Shown: positions 21,108 through 28,188 of the stretch, in pieces | Numbering within the stretch: position 1 is the stretch's first letter | How the letters are laid out: each line of letters opens with the position of its first letter | Source of the DNA: a virus | Strand: one strand, 5' to 3' | Virus record (IMG/VR): IMGVR_UViG_3300032093_000041 | Location: 1 to 64,000 of that record | Length of the DNA: 64,000 nt | The notes under the pieces: model-generated | The model's database searches: none | What the model was told of the DNA's origin: nothing | The model's input: the letters and a program-made list of their open reading frames with translations, nothing else | Program-made: the position numbers and the translations under genes

Positions 21108-21967
21108 TAAATTCTCCGGCGTCTATATCGTCTTAGGGCTAGAAGTTCTTTTTCGGTAAACCCTGTCTCGAGTGGGGCAACATTTCTAGGGTTAAGGTCC
21201 TTAACGCCAACAACGTCATCATGCATGTTTTGCATTTCGCGTGTTGCTGCACGAAGAATAAACAACTTAAACATAGAAATGTTTTCTCCATCCAACCCGC
21301 CAGAGTACGTAACCTCTACCAAGTCGTTAGGGAAACCCCTGTACATCTCCAGGCCGTATCTGTGGACCGTATAGTCATTCCCGGTGGCCACAGCGGTTCC
21401 ACCCGTAACAAACGCTCCAGGATTTGTGCTAAAACCACCTACGGTAAAAGTAGTGTTCGTGACTGCTGTTATTTGCCTTCCTGGGACATTAAGAGCACTG
21501 GGGGCCATGCCGTTTATTGCGACGAATTGGCCGACAGTGAACTTATGTGCGGATGTAGAACTATACGTAACGGACGAACCAGAGAAAGTTGCGTTACTTA
21601 CAGATACCTGTCTGCGCATTGCTTCGCCGAGAAGAACTCCGGATTCCGAAAGGTTCTTTATCATTACCTTGGACACAGACACAACGGGAGTATTGCGTAA
21701 GCTAATCATTACGGACGGCTGTATGTAGTTAATTGTTGTTCCCGTGGTGTCAAGGCTATGGTCATAAAAAAATGATGTAGCGGGTACACCCTGAAAGTGA
21801 GGGGGAATTACGTGAGTTTCAACAAACTCGTCAACTTCTATGGGGCGACGTAAAAAGCCTTCAAGTTCACTTTGAAGACCGGACAGAACCATGTCAGCAG
21901 CATCTTGCTGTCTAAGACTAAAGCTGATGTCCATATAGGTCGTCAGCTCGCTAACGGATACCAGCAC
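21107..21967 (-). CDS. Head-tail connector (adaptor) with inserted beta domain
   Basis: A 286-residue protein with the helical N-terminus of gp6/gp15-type adaptors (AADMVLSGLQSELEGFLRRP) and the usual C-terminal helix near LFILRAATREMQNM. Between them, from about residue 120 to 200, is a Ser/Thr/Gly-rich beta segment (SGSSVTYSSTSAHKFTVGQF) which most short adaptors lack. It sits next to the gp10-like neck gene. The adaptor would dock under the portal; the insert may decorate the neck. Confidence 0.7.
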   Translation of the reverse strand: MLVSVSELTTYMDISFSLRQQDAADMVLSGLQSELEGFLRRPIEVDEFVETHVIPPHFQGVPATSFFYDHSLDTTGTTINYIQPSVMISLRNTPVVSVSKVMIKNLSESGVLLGEAMRRQVSVSNATFSGSSVTYSSTSAHKFTVGQFVAINGMAPSALNVPGRQITAVTNTTFTVGGFSTNPGAFVTGGTAVATGNDYTVHRYGLEMYRGFPNDLVEVTYSGGLDGENISMFKLFILRAATREMQNMHDDVVGVKDLNPRNVAPLETGFTEKELLALRRYRRRRI

Positions 21968-21969
21968 GG

Positions 21970-22194
21970 TTATACCGCCCGACCAAGACGCACGTTGCGT
22001 CGTTCACGCAACAAGCCTCTACCCTCCCCAGCACGAGTCCTTCCTCTGCCGCCGCCGCCTACGGTGTCGCTTAAGCGTCGTAGAGCGTAGGACGTAGCCC
22101 TCTTCCACCATGAAGGCAGCGTTGAGCCAGGTCTGGCTATTCTCCGTGTAGGAGATGGGATTTCAGTATCGCTGGTATTATTTGGAGTTGGCAT
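21970..22194 (-). CDS. Small arginine/glycine-rich basic protein
   Basis: 74 residues from the ATG at 22194, chosen because a GAGG site lies five bases upstream. The longer reading from 22296 overlaps the ParB-like gene and lacks such support. The C-terminal half is extremely basic and Gly-rich (GGGGRGRTRAGEGRG and RRNVRLG), suggesting nucleic-acid or nucleoprotein binding. It precedes the head-tail adaptor. No family is recognised. It could be a minor head protein or a DNA-binding accessory. Confidence 0.55.
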   Translation of the reverse strand: MPTPNNTSDTEIPSPTRRIARPGSTLPSWWKRATSYALRRLSDTVGGGGRGRTRAGEGRGLLRERRNVRLGRAV

Positions 22195-22231
22195 AGCTAC
22201 CTCGCAGTGTAGACAATGCAAATATTTTACT

Positions 22232-22771
22232 TTATTCGTCGGCGTTTGGGGGGCGCTCGAATTGCATCGAATCAACTGCACCGGCTGGAGCTTCAATTGG
22301 AACCCACGCTTTCGAGTATTTATGCTCAGAAACTTTTCTCATTTTTATGAGAGAGCCGTCAAGCAACATGTCTACTTCAATCATTGACATGCCAAAAACT
22401 TCTTCCATCTTGGCTGCGCTGTAGCGTCCAGATTGGTGTATTTTTTTAATTGTTCTTGACAAATGATGGTTGACTATGGAACCGCGCGCTCTGTTCAAAG
22501 TGATATGCATGACCATGGCTTCAACTTCATCGCAGTCAACATAATGCACCGGCATAGATTTGGAATGTTTTGCTGCAAGACGCTTATTGGTAGCCACGGT
22601 GACGACTCGGTGAAACCCGTCAATAATGAATCCAGTACTGCGCTGAACGACTATGGGGCTGATAATTCCATATTGCTCTATTGATTGAGCAAGAAGCTTT
22701 AGGTCAGGGCGAAGAACATGTGTAGTGCGCCATGGGGCAGGACGCAACAACTCAATTTTGGATGTTGTCAT
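22232..22771 (-). CDS. ParB/sulfiredoxin-fold domain protein
   Basis: A 179-residue protein with the N-terminal ParB-like fold: RPDLKLLAQSIEQYGIISPI, then VVQ and GFIIDGFHRV, where G52-H54-R55 correspond to the nucleotide/phosphate-binding GxxR motif. A helical C-terminal part (MEEVFGMSMIEVDMLLDG) resembles a helix-turn-helix. Stand-alone proteins of this kind are common in phages and may bind DNA, act as CTPases/nucleases or regulate transcription. There is no ParA partner, so partitioning is unlikely. The gene overlaps the upstream coiled-coil gene by ATGA. Confidence 0.75.
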   Translation of the reverse strand: MTTSKIELLRPAPWRTTHVLRPDLKLLAQSIEQYGIISPIVVQRSTGFIIDGFHRVVTVATNKRLAAKHSKSMPVHYVDCDEVEAMVMHITLNRARGSIVNHHLSRTIKKIHQSGRYSAAKMEEVFGMSMIEVDMLLDGSLIKMRKVSEHKYSKAWVPIEAPAGAVDSMQFERPPNADE

Positions 22772-23109
22772 GGTCCCACCTGGGCACGAATGTTGGCATT
22801 CAAAGTACGGAGAGCATCGATGCTCGTACGAAGAGACAAAAGTTTTTCGCGCTTTGCTTTTAGCAATGATTCAGCAATTTTGTAATCAAACATCAACTCG
22901 TCCATTTTGTAGTCGGACCAGGCTTCACGCTCCTTAATGGAACCCTTAGCGGACAAATATTCCTTTGCCCAATTTGTTTTGTACATAGCTTCTTTTTTAG
23001 CTGAATCCTCGGCTAAACGCTCGAAGGCTTCTGTCTCTGTCTCTAGTTCTTCTATTAATTCGAGTAGCGTTTCTTCTACGTCGACTTGGCTTATTGGTCG
23101 GTTACGCAC
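22768..23109 (-). CDS. Coiled-coil protein of the recombination cluster
   Basis: A 113-residue, highly charged helical protein. Heptad-like runs (EETLLELIEELETETEAFERLAED, and AESLLKAKREKLLSLRTSIDALRTL) suggest two long helices forming a hairpin coiled coil. It lies between the RuvC-like and ParB-like genes and overlaps the latter. Small coiled-coil proteins in this slot accompany recombination genes in several phages, but the role is unknown. Confidence 0.6.
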   Translation of the reverse strand: MRNRPISQVDVEETLLELIEELETETEAFERLAEDSAKKEAMYKTNWAKEYLSAKGSIKEREAWSDYKMDELMFDYKIAESLLKAKREKLLSLRTSIDALRTLNANIRAQVGP

Positions 23110-23118
23110 AAGGTGAGT

Positions 23119-23649
23119 CTACAGCGTTTTACGAGAAAGTCCATCCATCGGCGACCAATCAATTTTTTCTAGCGCCGACAAATTCTCAACTGGCCATTCG
23201 TGGGTGGACAGACCTATTGAGGCCAAACCCATTTGTTCTAAAATCCAAGCGTCACACCTATCGTCAGAGCCAGCACCAGACCATACAATTCCAGTTTTTG
23301 CAGATATTGCAGATATAACTTCGTTTTTACTCGCATTGCCTTTCCCTGCAGCAAACTTGGCTCTACATGTAGGAGGGACGTCTACGTAGGGTATGCCGTT
23401 TTCCCATAGCCTCATTCTCACGGCTCCACCTAATTCACCGATGCTGTGAGCCTGTGAATTCCTAGAAGCAAATGAGTAACCTTCAATAACCGCAACGTCA
23501 ATGCAGAATTCTTCACATAGCTCAAGAAGTGTTGTAGATATATAGCTAAGTCGTTCAGCCCCTCTATGCTTTGTTGCAATTACTCCCGTGTCTCCGTTTA
23601 TTGAGTACCCGGTTGAGGTGAGAGACAGGTCAATGCCGGCGATGTTCAT
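23119..23649 (-). CDS. RuvC-like Holliday junction resolvase
   Basis: A 176-residue RuvC-fold nuclease. Catalytic acids are visible as D7 (GIDLSLTSTG), E56 (VIEGYSF) and D130/D133 (GSDDRCDAW), in the expected order and spacing. The mid-region GELGGAVRMRLWENG and KFAAGKGNASKNEV match the conserved helix and Lys-containing loop of the family. It probably resolves branched DNA made during recombination-dependent replication before packaging. It is adjacent to the HNH and annealase genes, downstream of a probable terminator. Confidence 0.85.
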   Translation of the reverse strand: MNIAGIDLSLTSTGYSINGDTGVIATKHRGAERLSYISTTLLELCEEFCIDVAVIEGYSFASRNSQAHSIGELGGAVRMRLWENGIPYVDVPPTCRAKFAAGKGNASKNEVISAISAKTGIVWSGAGSDDRCDAWILEQMGLASIGLSTHEWPVENLSALEKIDWSPMDGLSRKTL

Positions 23650-23674
23650 AAGAAAACAATAGCCTAGACAGCAG

Positions 23675-23702
23675 AAAACCCGCCGGTCGCGAACAGGCGG
23701 GT
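23675..23702 (-). terminator. Probable intrinsic terminator after the HNH gene
   Basis: On the minus strand ACCCGCC and GGCGGGT form a seven-pair GC-rich stem around an eleven-base loop, followed at once by TTTTC. It lies in the only sizeable gap of the left block (23,650-23,844). It probably ends or attenuates the transcript from the terminase side, and the RuvC-like gene begins 26 bases further on. The 142 bases between the HNH stop and the stem hold only a 38-codon open frame without a ribosome site. Confidence 0.6.
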
Positions 23703-23844
23703 ACTGAGGGAGTTAACCTCGCTGCCACGGAGTGGACTGTTCTCCGCTAGATTCGACCACCTGCTTTCCTTGCCCATTGATAAGGATTGCGCGCTGGCTA
23801 TAGATTACCAGTGCTGTTTTGCATGTGGCGTAAATGGTGAAGTG

Positions 23845-24147
23845 CTATTCTTCCCAACCGTGTTTTGCTAGACCTAACTCAAATGCCAACGCAGGGTATC
23901 TGCCGATTCTGTCGTGACATTTTCTGCATACAGCAAGAAGATTTTGTTCGTCAAGAATCGAGCCACCCTGAGAACGGCGTTTTAGTTCATGTATATCTAC
24001 GCTTTTTTGGCGCACGTACATGGCAAGTTCATCATGCTCTGCAAAAACAGGACAGGCTTCACAATAAGGTCGTTGCTCAAGTAATCGAGCAACCAAAGGA
24101 CGGCGTAGTTTGTATTCGGCTTCTTTTTTCTTAGACCTATAGCGCAT
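23845..24147 (-). CDS. HNH endonuclease
   Basis: A 100-residue protein from the ATG at 24147, just after the preceding stop; a longer reading from 24177 would overlap. The ββα-metal signature is complete: zinc-ligand pair C29/C32, the D51-x-H53 strand, N69, and the second pair C74/C77 with H78. Free-standing HNH proteins near terminase genes can assist packaging cleavage, or may be homing nucleases. Location in the recombination cluster, several genes from the terminase, leaves both options open. Confidence 0.82.
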   Translation of the reverse strand: MRYRSKKKEAEYKLRRPLVARLLEQRPYCEACPVFAEHDELAMYVRQKSVDIHELKRRSQGGSILDEQNLLAVCRKCHDRIGRYPALAFELGLAKHGWEE

Positions 24148-24149
24148 GG

Positions 24150-24629
24150 CTACATAGTAACGCCGTCGAACTCCCATTTGCCATCAAGAGTTGCCCATAG
24201 AGCCTCGTCAGCAGCAGATGGCTCCATATCAAATTCGTCCATTAAGCGTTTGTGCTCAAGGATTGCTTTTTCAAAAAGCTCAGTGCGGGAAATGAATTCC
24301 ACCGTCTCCGGCATTGAACAAACACGGTCAAGCTTCGATTGGACATAGTGCTTGAAACGCTCAACCTTGTGGCGGCGTGAACCGTATGTGGCGATTGCTT
24401 CTGCGAGTAACCCAGCGCCAGCGCTGCCCATGCGCTCATAGCGCTCACGGTCAGAATCTTCATCGTCGAGCAAATCAGAGATTTGGTCATCTAGATTATT
24501 GATGAGCGCAGAAAGCGCCTTCTTCCATCTCTCGCGATTAGCCGGCATCTCCAGATACTCGCGTTGGCTAATGCTGGCTTTATTCTTTACGTCGTCAGCG
24601 ACAATACGTGCAAATGCGTCATCATTCAT
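24150..24629 (-). CDS. Hypothetical helical protein
   Basis: 159 residues from the ATG at 24629, which follows the upstream stop after one base. The longer reading from 24716 would overlap the nuclease gene by 86 bases and is rejected. The sequence is charged and helical (ALSALINNLDDQISDLLDDEDSD), with a SRRHKVERFKHYVQSKLDRV block and no cysteine motif. It is sandwiched between Cas4/RecB-like and HNH nucleases, so a role in DNA processing is plausible but unproven. Confidence 0.6.
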   Translation of the reverse strand: MNDDAFARIVADDVKNKASISQREYLEMPANRERWKKALSALINNLDDQISDLLDDEDSDRERYERMGSAGAGLLAEAIATYGSRRHKVERFKHYVQSKLDRVCSMPETVEFISRTELFEKAILEHKRLMDEFDMEPSAADEALWATLDGKWEFDGVTM

Positions 24630-24630
24630 T

Positions 24631-25404
24631 TCAATTCCAATACGTGCATAGTCCTTGCTTGAAGATGCACCAGTTACATAATGGTGTTGGCTGTGGCTTC
24701 CAGTCATCGTTGGCATGACAGTTTTCTATTTCCCTTCTTACTGTTACTACAGTTTCTTTTACTGCTTCTACTTCGGCTTTTGTCGGCTTGTGGGTAAGTC
24801 GAGCGCCGTCTTTTAAATATAGAAGTTCTAGTTCAAATGTATCTATGTTCTCTAGTTTTTCCAACATTGCTGCGTACAGAGTTAGCTGAAAAAACTTGTC
24901 CTTGGCGTACCGTGGATTGGGGGTTTTGCCAGTTTTGTAGTCTGTAATTCGCGCTTCGGTGAGAGACAGTCGATGCCATCTGTCGATAAAACCTTTTACA
25001 AGAACGCCATCTATGTCGTCGTTTAGTTCATACTCAACGCCATCTGGGAACAGGGATGATGGGTCTTCCATATCGAAAAGATTTTCTACGCACCACCAAC
25101 ACGACCAGCGGAATTCATTTAAGGTTGTTTTCCCTAAATACGGCTTAACCCGCGACTCCCACTCTCCGGATTCCCATGTTGTGGTACATAACATTTTTGC
25201 TGTTCGTATGTGTCGTTCTTCTGGCGGAAAATCACGGTACATGTTCTCAAGAACCTCGTGAACAAAGTTCCCCATCAAGGTATGGATTGTCGGAGGTTCA
25301 GAGTGCTTGTCGACACGCGATAGCTTGAACTTCAACGGACATTGCTGGAATGTTGAGATAGATGATGCCGATAGGTGCTCGGGTAGTGAGCCAGCCTCAC
25401 TCAT
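24631..25404 (-). CDS. Cas4/RecB-like PD-(D/E)XK nuclease with Fe-S cysteines
   Basis: A 257-residue RecB-family exonuclease domain. Visible motifs are SASSISTFQQCPLKFKL at the N-terminus, GFIDRWHR (motif II Asp), ITDYKTGK (motif III, D-x-K) and FQLTLYAAML (Gln-x3-Tyr motif). C22 together with C243, C246 and C253 has the one-plus-three arrangement of the Cas4/AddB 4Fe-4S cluster. It overlaps the annealase gene by eight bases. The pair probably works like a lambda Exo/Beta system, with end resection followed by strand annealing. No CRISPR array or Cas1/Cas2 is present, so it is not an adaptation module. Confidence 0.85.
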   Translation of the reverse strand: MSEAGSLPEHLSASSISTFQQCPLKFKLSRVDKHSEPPTIHTLMGNFVHEVLENMYRDFPPEERHIRTAKMLCTTTWESGEWESRVKPYLGKTTLNEFRWSCWWCVENLFDMEDPSSLFPDGVEYELNDDIDGVLVKGFIDRWHRLSLTEARITDYKTGKTPNPRYAKDKFFQLTLYAAMLEKLENIDTFELELLYLKDGARLTHKPTKAEVEAVKETVVTVRREIENCHANDDWKPQPTPLCNWCIFKQGLCTYWN

Positions 25405-26065
25405 CGCTTTGCTCCATTACGCCAAAAGAAACTTGGACACATGCGGCAATCAGTTCCGTAAGTTCGTCTATGCTGGCAGATGCTTTTGTCGGCTTTGCGC
25501 GGCCACCACTGTATTGCTTCCAATGAGTGTTGAGTTGCTCTTTCTGCTCTGCATTAAGAGACTTAGCAAGCCCCATAAAGTTGTCCCACAACTCAAGACG
25601 CTCTGCTTCTCCTGCCGATACTGGTGCTTGAGAAGCAGCGATTACTTCTTCAATCTCCATGGCGTCTTCCGAGCGAGCAAGATACAGGCCTATCCCCAAT
25701 GTTTGAGCGGCTTTCTTTAGTGCGTCAGAAACAGCGCCTTTCATTTCATCGCCAAGGTCGACAATGTCTCCCTGCTTGGTGCGCTTTATTTTCTGCCCAC
25801 CAATGCCGTCACGATGGATTACACGGGTATCACCTTTTTCATCTTTGATGACAGCATCAAGGGATACATGGGCAACTATGAAATCGCTATCGATTTTGTC
25901 GCGCTCACAGCTGATGATGCGCATTGACCAGGAATCGACGCCAATAACTTTGTTTAAACGAGTAATCACCTCGCTGACAGGAATATAGACAAGGGATGTC
26001 CCCCCTTTACGAAGCTCGCGCTCCATTTCTGGTGGGAAGGGTGCTGATAGGTCTTGATACAACAT
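25397..26065 (-). CDS. Rad52/22-like single-strand annealing protein
   Basis: A 222-residue protein with the Rad52 family core. An N-terminal YIPVSEVITRLNKVIGVDSWSMRI block is followed by a beta-hairpin strand pair (FIVAHVSLDAVIKDEKGDTRVIHRDGIGG) and the helix ALKKAAQTLGIGLYL, the conserved DALKRA-type segment. The C-terminal third is a linker and a small helical domain. It anneals single strands after resection. It overlaps the nuclease gene downstream, which suggests a functional pair for recombination-dependent replication. Confidence 0.85.
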   Translation of the reverse strand: MLYQDLSAPFPPEMERELRKGGTSLVYIPVSEVITRLNKVIGVDSWSMRIISCERDKIDSDFIVAHVSLDAVIKDEKGDTRVIHRDGIGGQKIKRTKQGDIVDLGDEMKGAVSDALKKAAQTLGIGLYLARSEDAMEIEEVIAASQAPVSAGEAERLELWDNFMGLAKSLNAEQKEQLNTHWKQYSGGRAKPTKASASIDELTELIAACVQVSFGVMEQSDE

Positions 26066-26580
26066 TATTTTGCTCTCCGTACGATGATGCTTTCTTTGGA
26101 TTCGGATACGTCACAGAACTTATCGGCATTAATACCGATTTTTGCAAGCTCCTTGACACGCCAATATGACGGCGCACAGTAGTCCAACATTTTCACCATC
26201 ATGTCCTGAGGTGTCATGACTACTTCACCAGTCTCGAGGTCAACCGCCATATCACTAATGCGACTCGCGACGTTCTGAGCGATGCTTTCGTGCTGCCACT
26301 TCTTACGGTCTGCTGCTGCGCGCTTTTCTATTTTTGTCCCATCGCTCAGAACCATCTCTGGCACTGAACGCATAACTGAACTGAGGACGCCACACGCACT
26401 GTCGTACACGATTGCAACGTCAGCCTTAACAGCATGAAGAGCAGATACATATTCAGCAATCTCGTTCATGTCTGTGCCAGAGTTTTTAAGCTCTGACATC
26501 ATTGTGTCGGCAGCACTGATTTTTGAGTTCAGTTCGTCGACGATGGAACGCCAATCAGGCGTTTTCCCTTCGCTTGTCAT
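26065..26580 (-). CDS. Hypothetical protein between terminase and annealase
   Basis: A 171-residue helical protein. The N-terminus is coiled-coil-like (VDELNSKISAADTMMSEL), a conserved-looking centre contains DGTKIEKRAAADRKKWQHE, and the C-terminal part has DYCAPSYWRVKELAKIGINADKF. Translationally coupled with the Rad52-like gene, it is probably an accessory factor for recombination or replication. No family is recognised. Confidence 0.6.
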   Translation of the reverse strand: MTSEGKTPDWRSIVDELNSKISAADTMMSELKNSGTDMNEIAEYVSALHAVKADVAIVYDSACGVLSSVMRSVPEMVLSDGTKIEKRAAADRKKWQHESIAQNVASRISDMAVDLETGEVVMTPQDMMVKMLDYCAPSYWRVKELAKIGINADKFCDVSESKESIIVRRAK

Positions 26581-26611
26581 ATTTCTCCTACTTAGTTAGT
26601 TAGGGGTTGGT

Positions 26612-27916
26612 TTAGATGAGTATAGCCATAGGTCTGCGTTGTGGCAACCCCAATCCGGCTAAATATGTAAAAGCCCCAACTGCAGAGTCAACTTGGTCGT
26701 CGTGGTCGCATGCCTCGGGGAATGAGGAAACTTCATCTAGCCAGTCGGATATCCAACTGGACCTCACGAGACGGACATTGCCATTGGCTGCGGCGGCGGC
26801 AAAAGGTCTTGCTCTTGTGAATTTGTCTCCAGTAGAACGGATTCCCTGAAAGTCATAGCCTGGAAGTACATAGCGGGCATACTGGTCAATCAGAGCCTTG
26901 CCTGATGAACCTGGTTCTTGCTCCATCCGTATAGAAACCGTGTGCCCGTCTTCTGCGGCTGTTTGCGCAATAAGCTGCTCAACCTTTTCGTTCTTGACAC
27001 GTGCGCGCTTTACGTCTAAAACGTAAGCAATTCCCTGGTCAAACAGCATCAACGTCCCAACTGTCCAGTCTGGATTTGGGTTCGAGTGGCTTGGTTCTGT
27101 TGCTGCCATGTCCCAAAACCTAACAGCCCTGGCCGCAGATGTGACTTGTGGCACTTCATGGTGGTCAATGATTGGGAAGTCAGTTCTGTCAAACAACGTA
27201 CCTAGCGTCGTTGCCCACCAGTCACCCATTTCCAGCCTTCTGCGCTCTATGGGGTCCAGGGCGGACAGGGCCATACGGTAAGACTCTGCGTCAATTCCTG
27301 GGTTATCCGTCAACATTGATGGAACAAATATCCTGCCGGTGTCTTGGCCTTCTACGATAAACCGTTGACGAACCCAATTGGGCGCTGGGTTTGATGCTGC
27401 CCGCATTCGCAAAGGGACCTTAGATAGTTCGCCGTTGGCAGGACGGCGCAAGCGAGAGAAAAGGTATCTGTAATCAGACTCGCGGATTTCGGTGACTTCG
27501 TCCATGCCGATGAACTGGAATTCCGAACCCTTGTATCTGAGGTAGTCGTTGGTGTTGTTGAGATACCCGAAGGAAATTCTGGCCCCAGAGGGGAATGTGG
27601 CTACATATTGGTTTGCGTTCCAATGGATGTCGTCCTGGGTTGATATCCATGAACGGAAGCGGTCCATGAGGGCTCCAGGGAGGGACAAGTCCGCATATGT
27701 ACGTCTAAACAAAATCGCCGAGTAGCCAGGAACGTCAACATATTGAAGGGCAGACATGAGGAGTGCTGAGCTTTTACCTCCACCTGCTGCGCCACCAAAT
27801 AGGGCTTCCAGGGTCATTGTCCTCAAGAAGACTTTCTGCGTTAGCGAAGGTTCCTCTGGGCAGAACAGTGGAGCCTTAGGCTGCAGGTATTCTAATATTT
27901 CATTCCAATTAGTCAC
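26612..27916 (-). CDS. terL: Terminase large subunit
   Basis: A 434-residue packaging motor starting with GTG at 27916, with AGGAT upstream. The ATPase domain has Walker A at residues 42-49 (GAAGGGKS) and Walker B FIGMDE with D139-E140. The nuclease domain has RFWDMAAT, a MEQEPGSSGK block and DHDDQVDS, the last carrying RNase H-fold acidic residues. It threads DNA into the prohead through the portal and cuts it. It is the first gene of the leftward block and diverges from the portal. No terminase small subunit is recognisable next to it. Confidence 0.93.
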   Translation of the reverse strand: MTNWNEILEYLQPKAPLFCPEEPSLTQKVFLRTMTLEALFGGAAGGGKSSALLMSALQYVDVPGYSAILFRRTYADLSLPGALMDRFRSWISTQDDIHWNANQYVATFPSGARISFGYLNNTNDYLRYKGSEFQFIGMDEVTEIRESDYRYLFSRLRRPANGELSKVPLRMRAASNPAPNWVRQRFIVEGQDTGRIFVPSMLTDNPGIDAESYRMALSALDPIERRRLEMGDWWATTLGTLFDRTDFPIIDHHEVPQVTSAARAVRFWDMAATEPSHSNPNPDWTVGTLMLFDQGIAYVLDVKRARVKNEKVEQLIAQTAAEDGHTVSIRMEQEPGSSGKALIDQYARYVLPGYDFQGIRSTGDKFTRARPFAAAAANGNVRLVRSSWISDWLDEVSSFPEACDHDDQVDSAVGAFTYLAGLGLPQRRPMAILI

Positions 27917-27985
27917 ATCTATATCCTACGCAAGCAAGTGGTATGACTAGTATAGGTTTGTGCAAGTGCAAAGAAGGTCGCAACA
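27917..27985. promoter_or_regulatory. Divergent intergenic region between terminase and portal blocks
   Basis: These 69 bases separate the leftward terminase from the rightward membrane-protein gene, so promoters for both directions must lie here or nearby. AT-rich hexamers resembling -10 boxes occur on both strands (TATAGG rightward and TATAGA leftward), but no convincing -35 at the right spacing was found. A phage-specific sigma factor or polymerase may be used. The GAAGG ribosome site of the rightward gene is at its right end. Confidence 0.35.
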
Positions 27986-28177
27986 GTGAAGCAACGGCTA
28001 GTTTCAGTCATAGCATTTATCAAAAAAAGAAGGTCCAGAGCAGCAGCCGCCAATTTAATGATGGCGTCATTTATAATTATGACATCGATTGGCGCATTTT
28101 TTATTGACGTGTCCGTGGGCTTCATAACCCTCGGTGTGTCTTGTGGCCTATTGGGCTTGCTTTTGGGTCTAGAGTAA
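27986..28177 (+). CDS. Small two-helix membrane protein
   Basis: A 63-residue protein starting with GTG, nine bases after a GAAGG site. A basic N-terminus (KQRLVSVIAFIKKRRSR) precedes two hydrophobic segments, around residues 24-40 and 44-62. The positive-inside rule places the N-terminus in the cytoplasm. The gene ends eleven bases before the portal. Possible roles include an antiholin-like or superinfection-exclusion protein; none is demonstrated. Confidence 0.55.
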   Translation: MKQRLVSVIAFIKKRRSRAAAANLMMASFIIMTSIGAFFIDVSVGFITLGVSCGLLGLLLGLE

Positions 28178-28188
28178 ATTAGGTAAAT

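Noticed and set aside
22232-22771. ParB-like protein as evidence for a plasmid-like partition system
   Set aside because: No ParA gene and no parS-like repeats are present. Stand-alone ParB-fold proteins are common in phages.
23664-23777. A 38-codon minus-strand open frame in the gap before the RuvC-like gene
   Set aside because: No Shine-Dalgarno site, and it runs through the probable terminator stem. Not supported as a gene.
24631-25404. Reading the Cas4-like protein as part of a CRISPR adaptation module
   Set aside because: There is no array and no Cas1/Cas2. The overlap with a Rad52-like annealase fits a phage recombination pair better.
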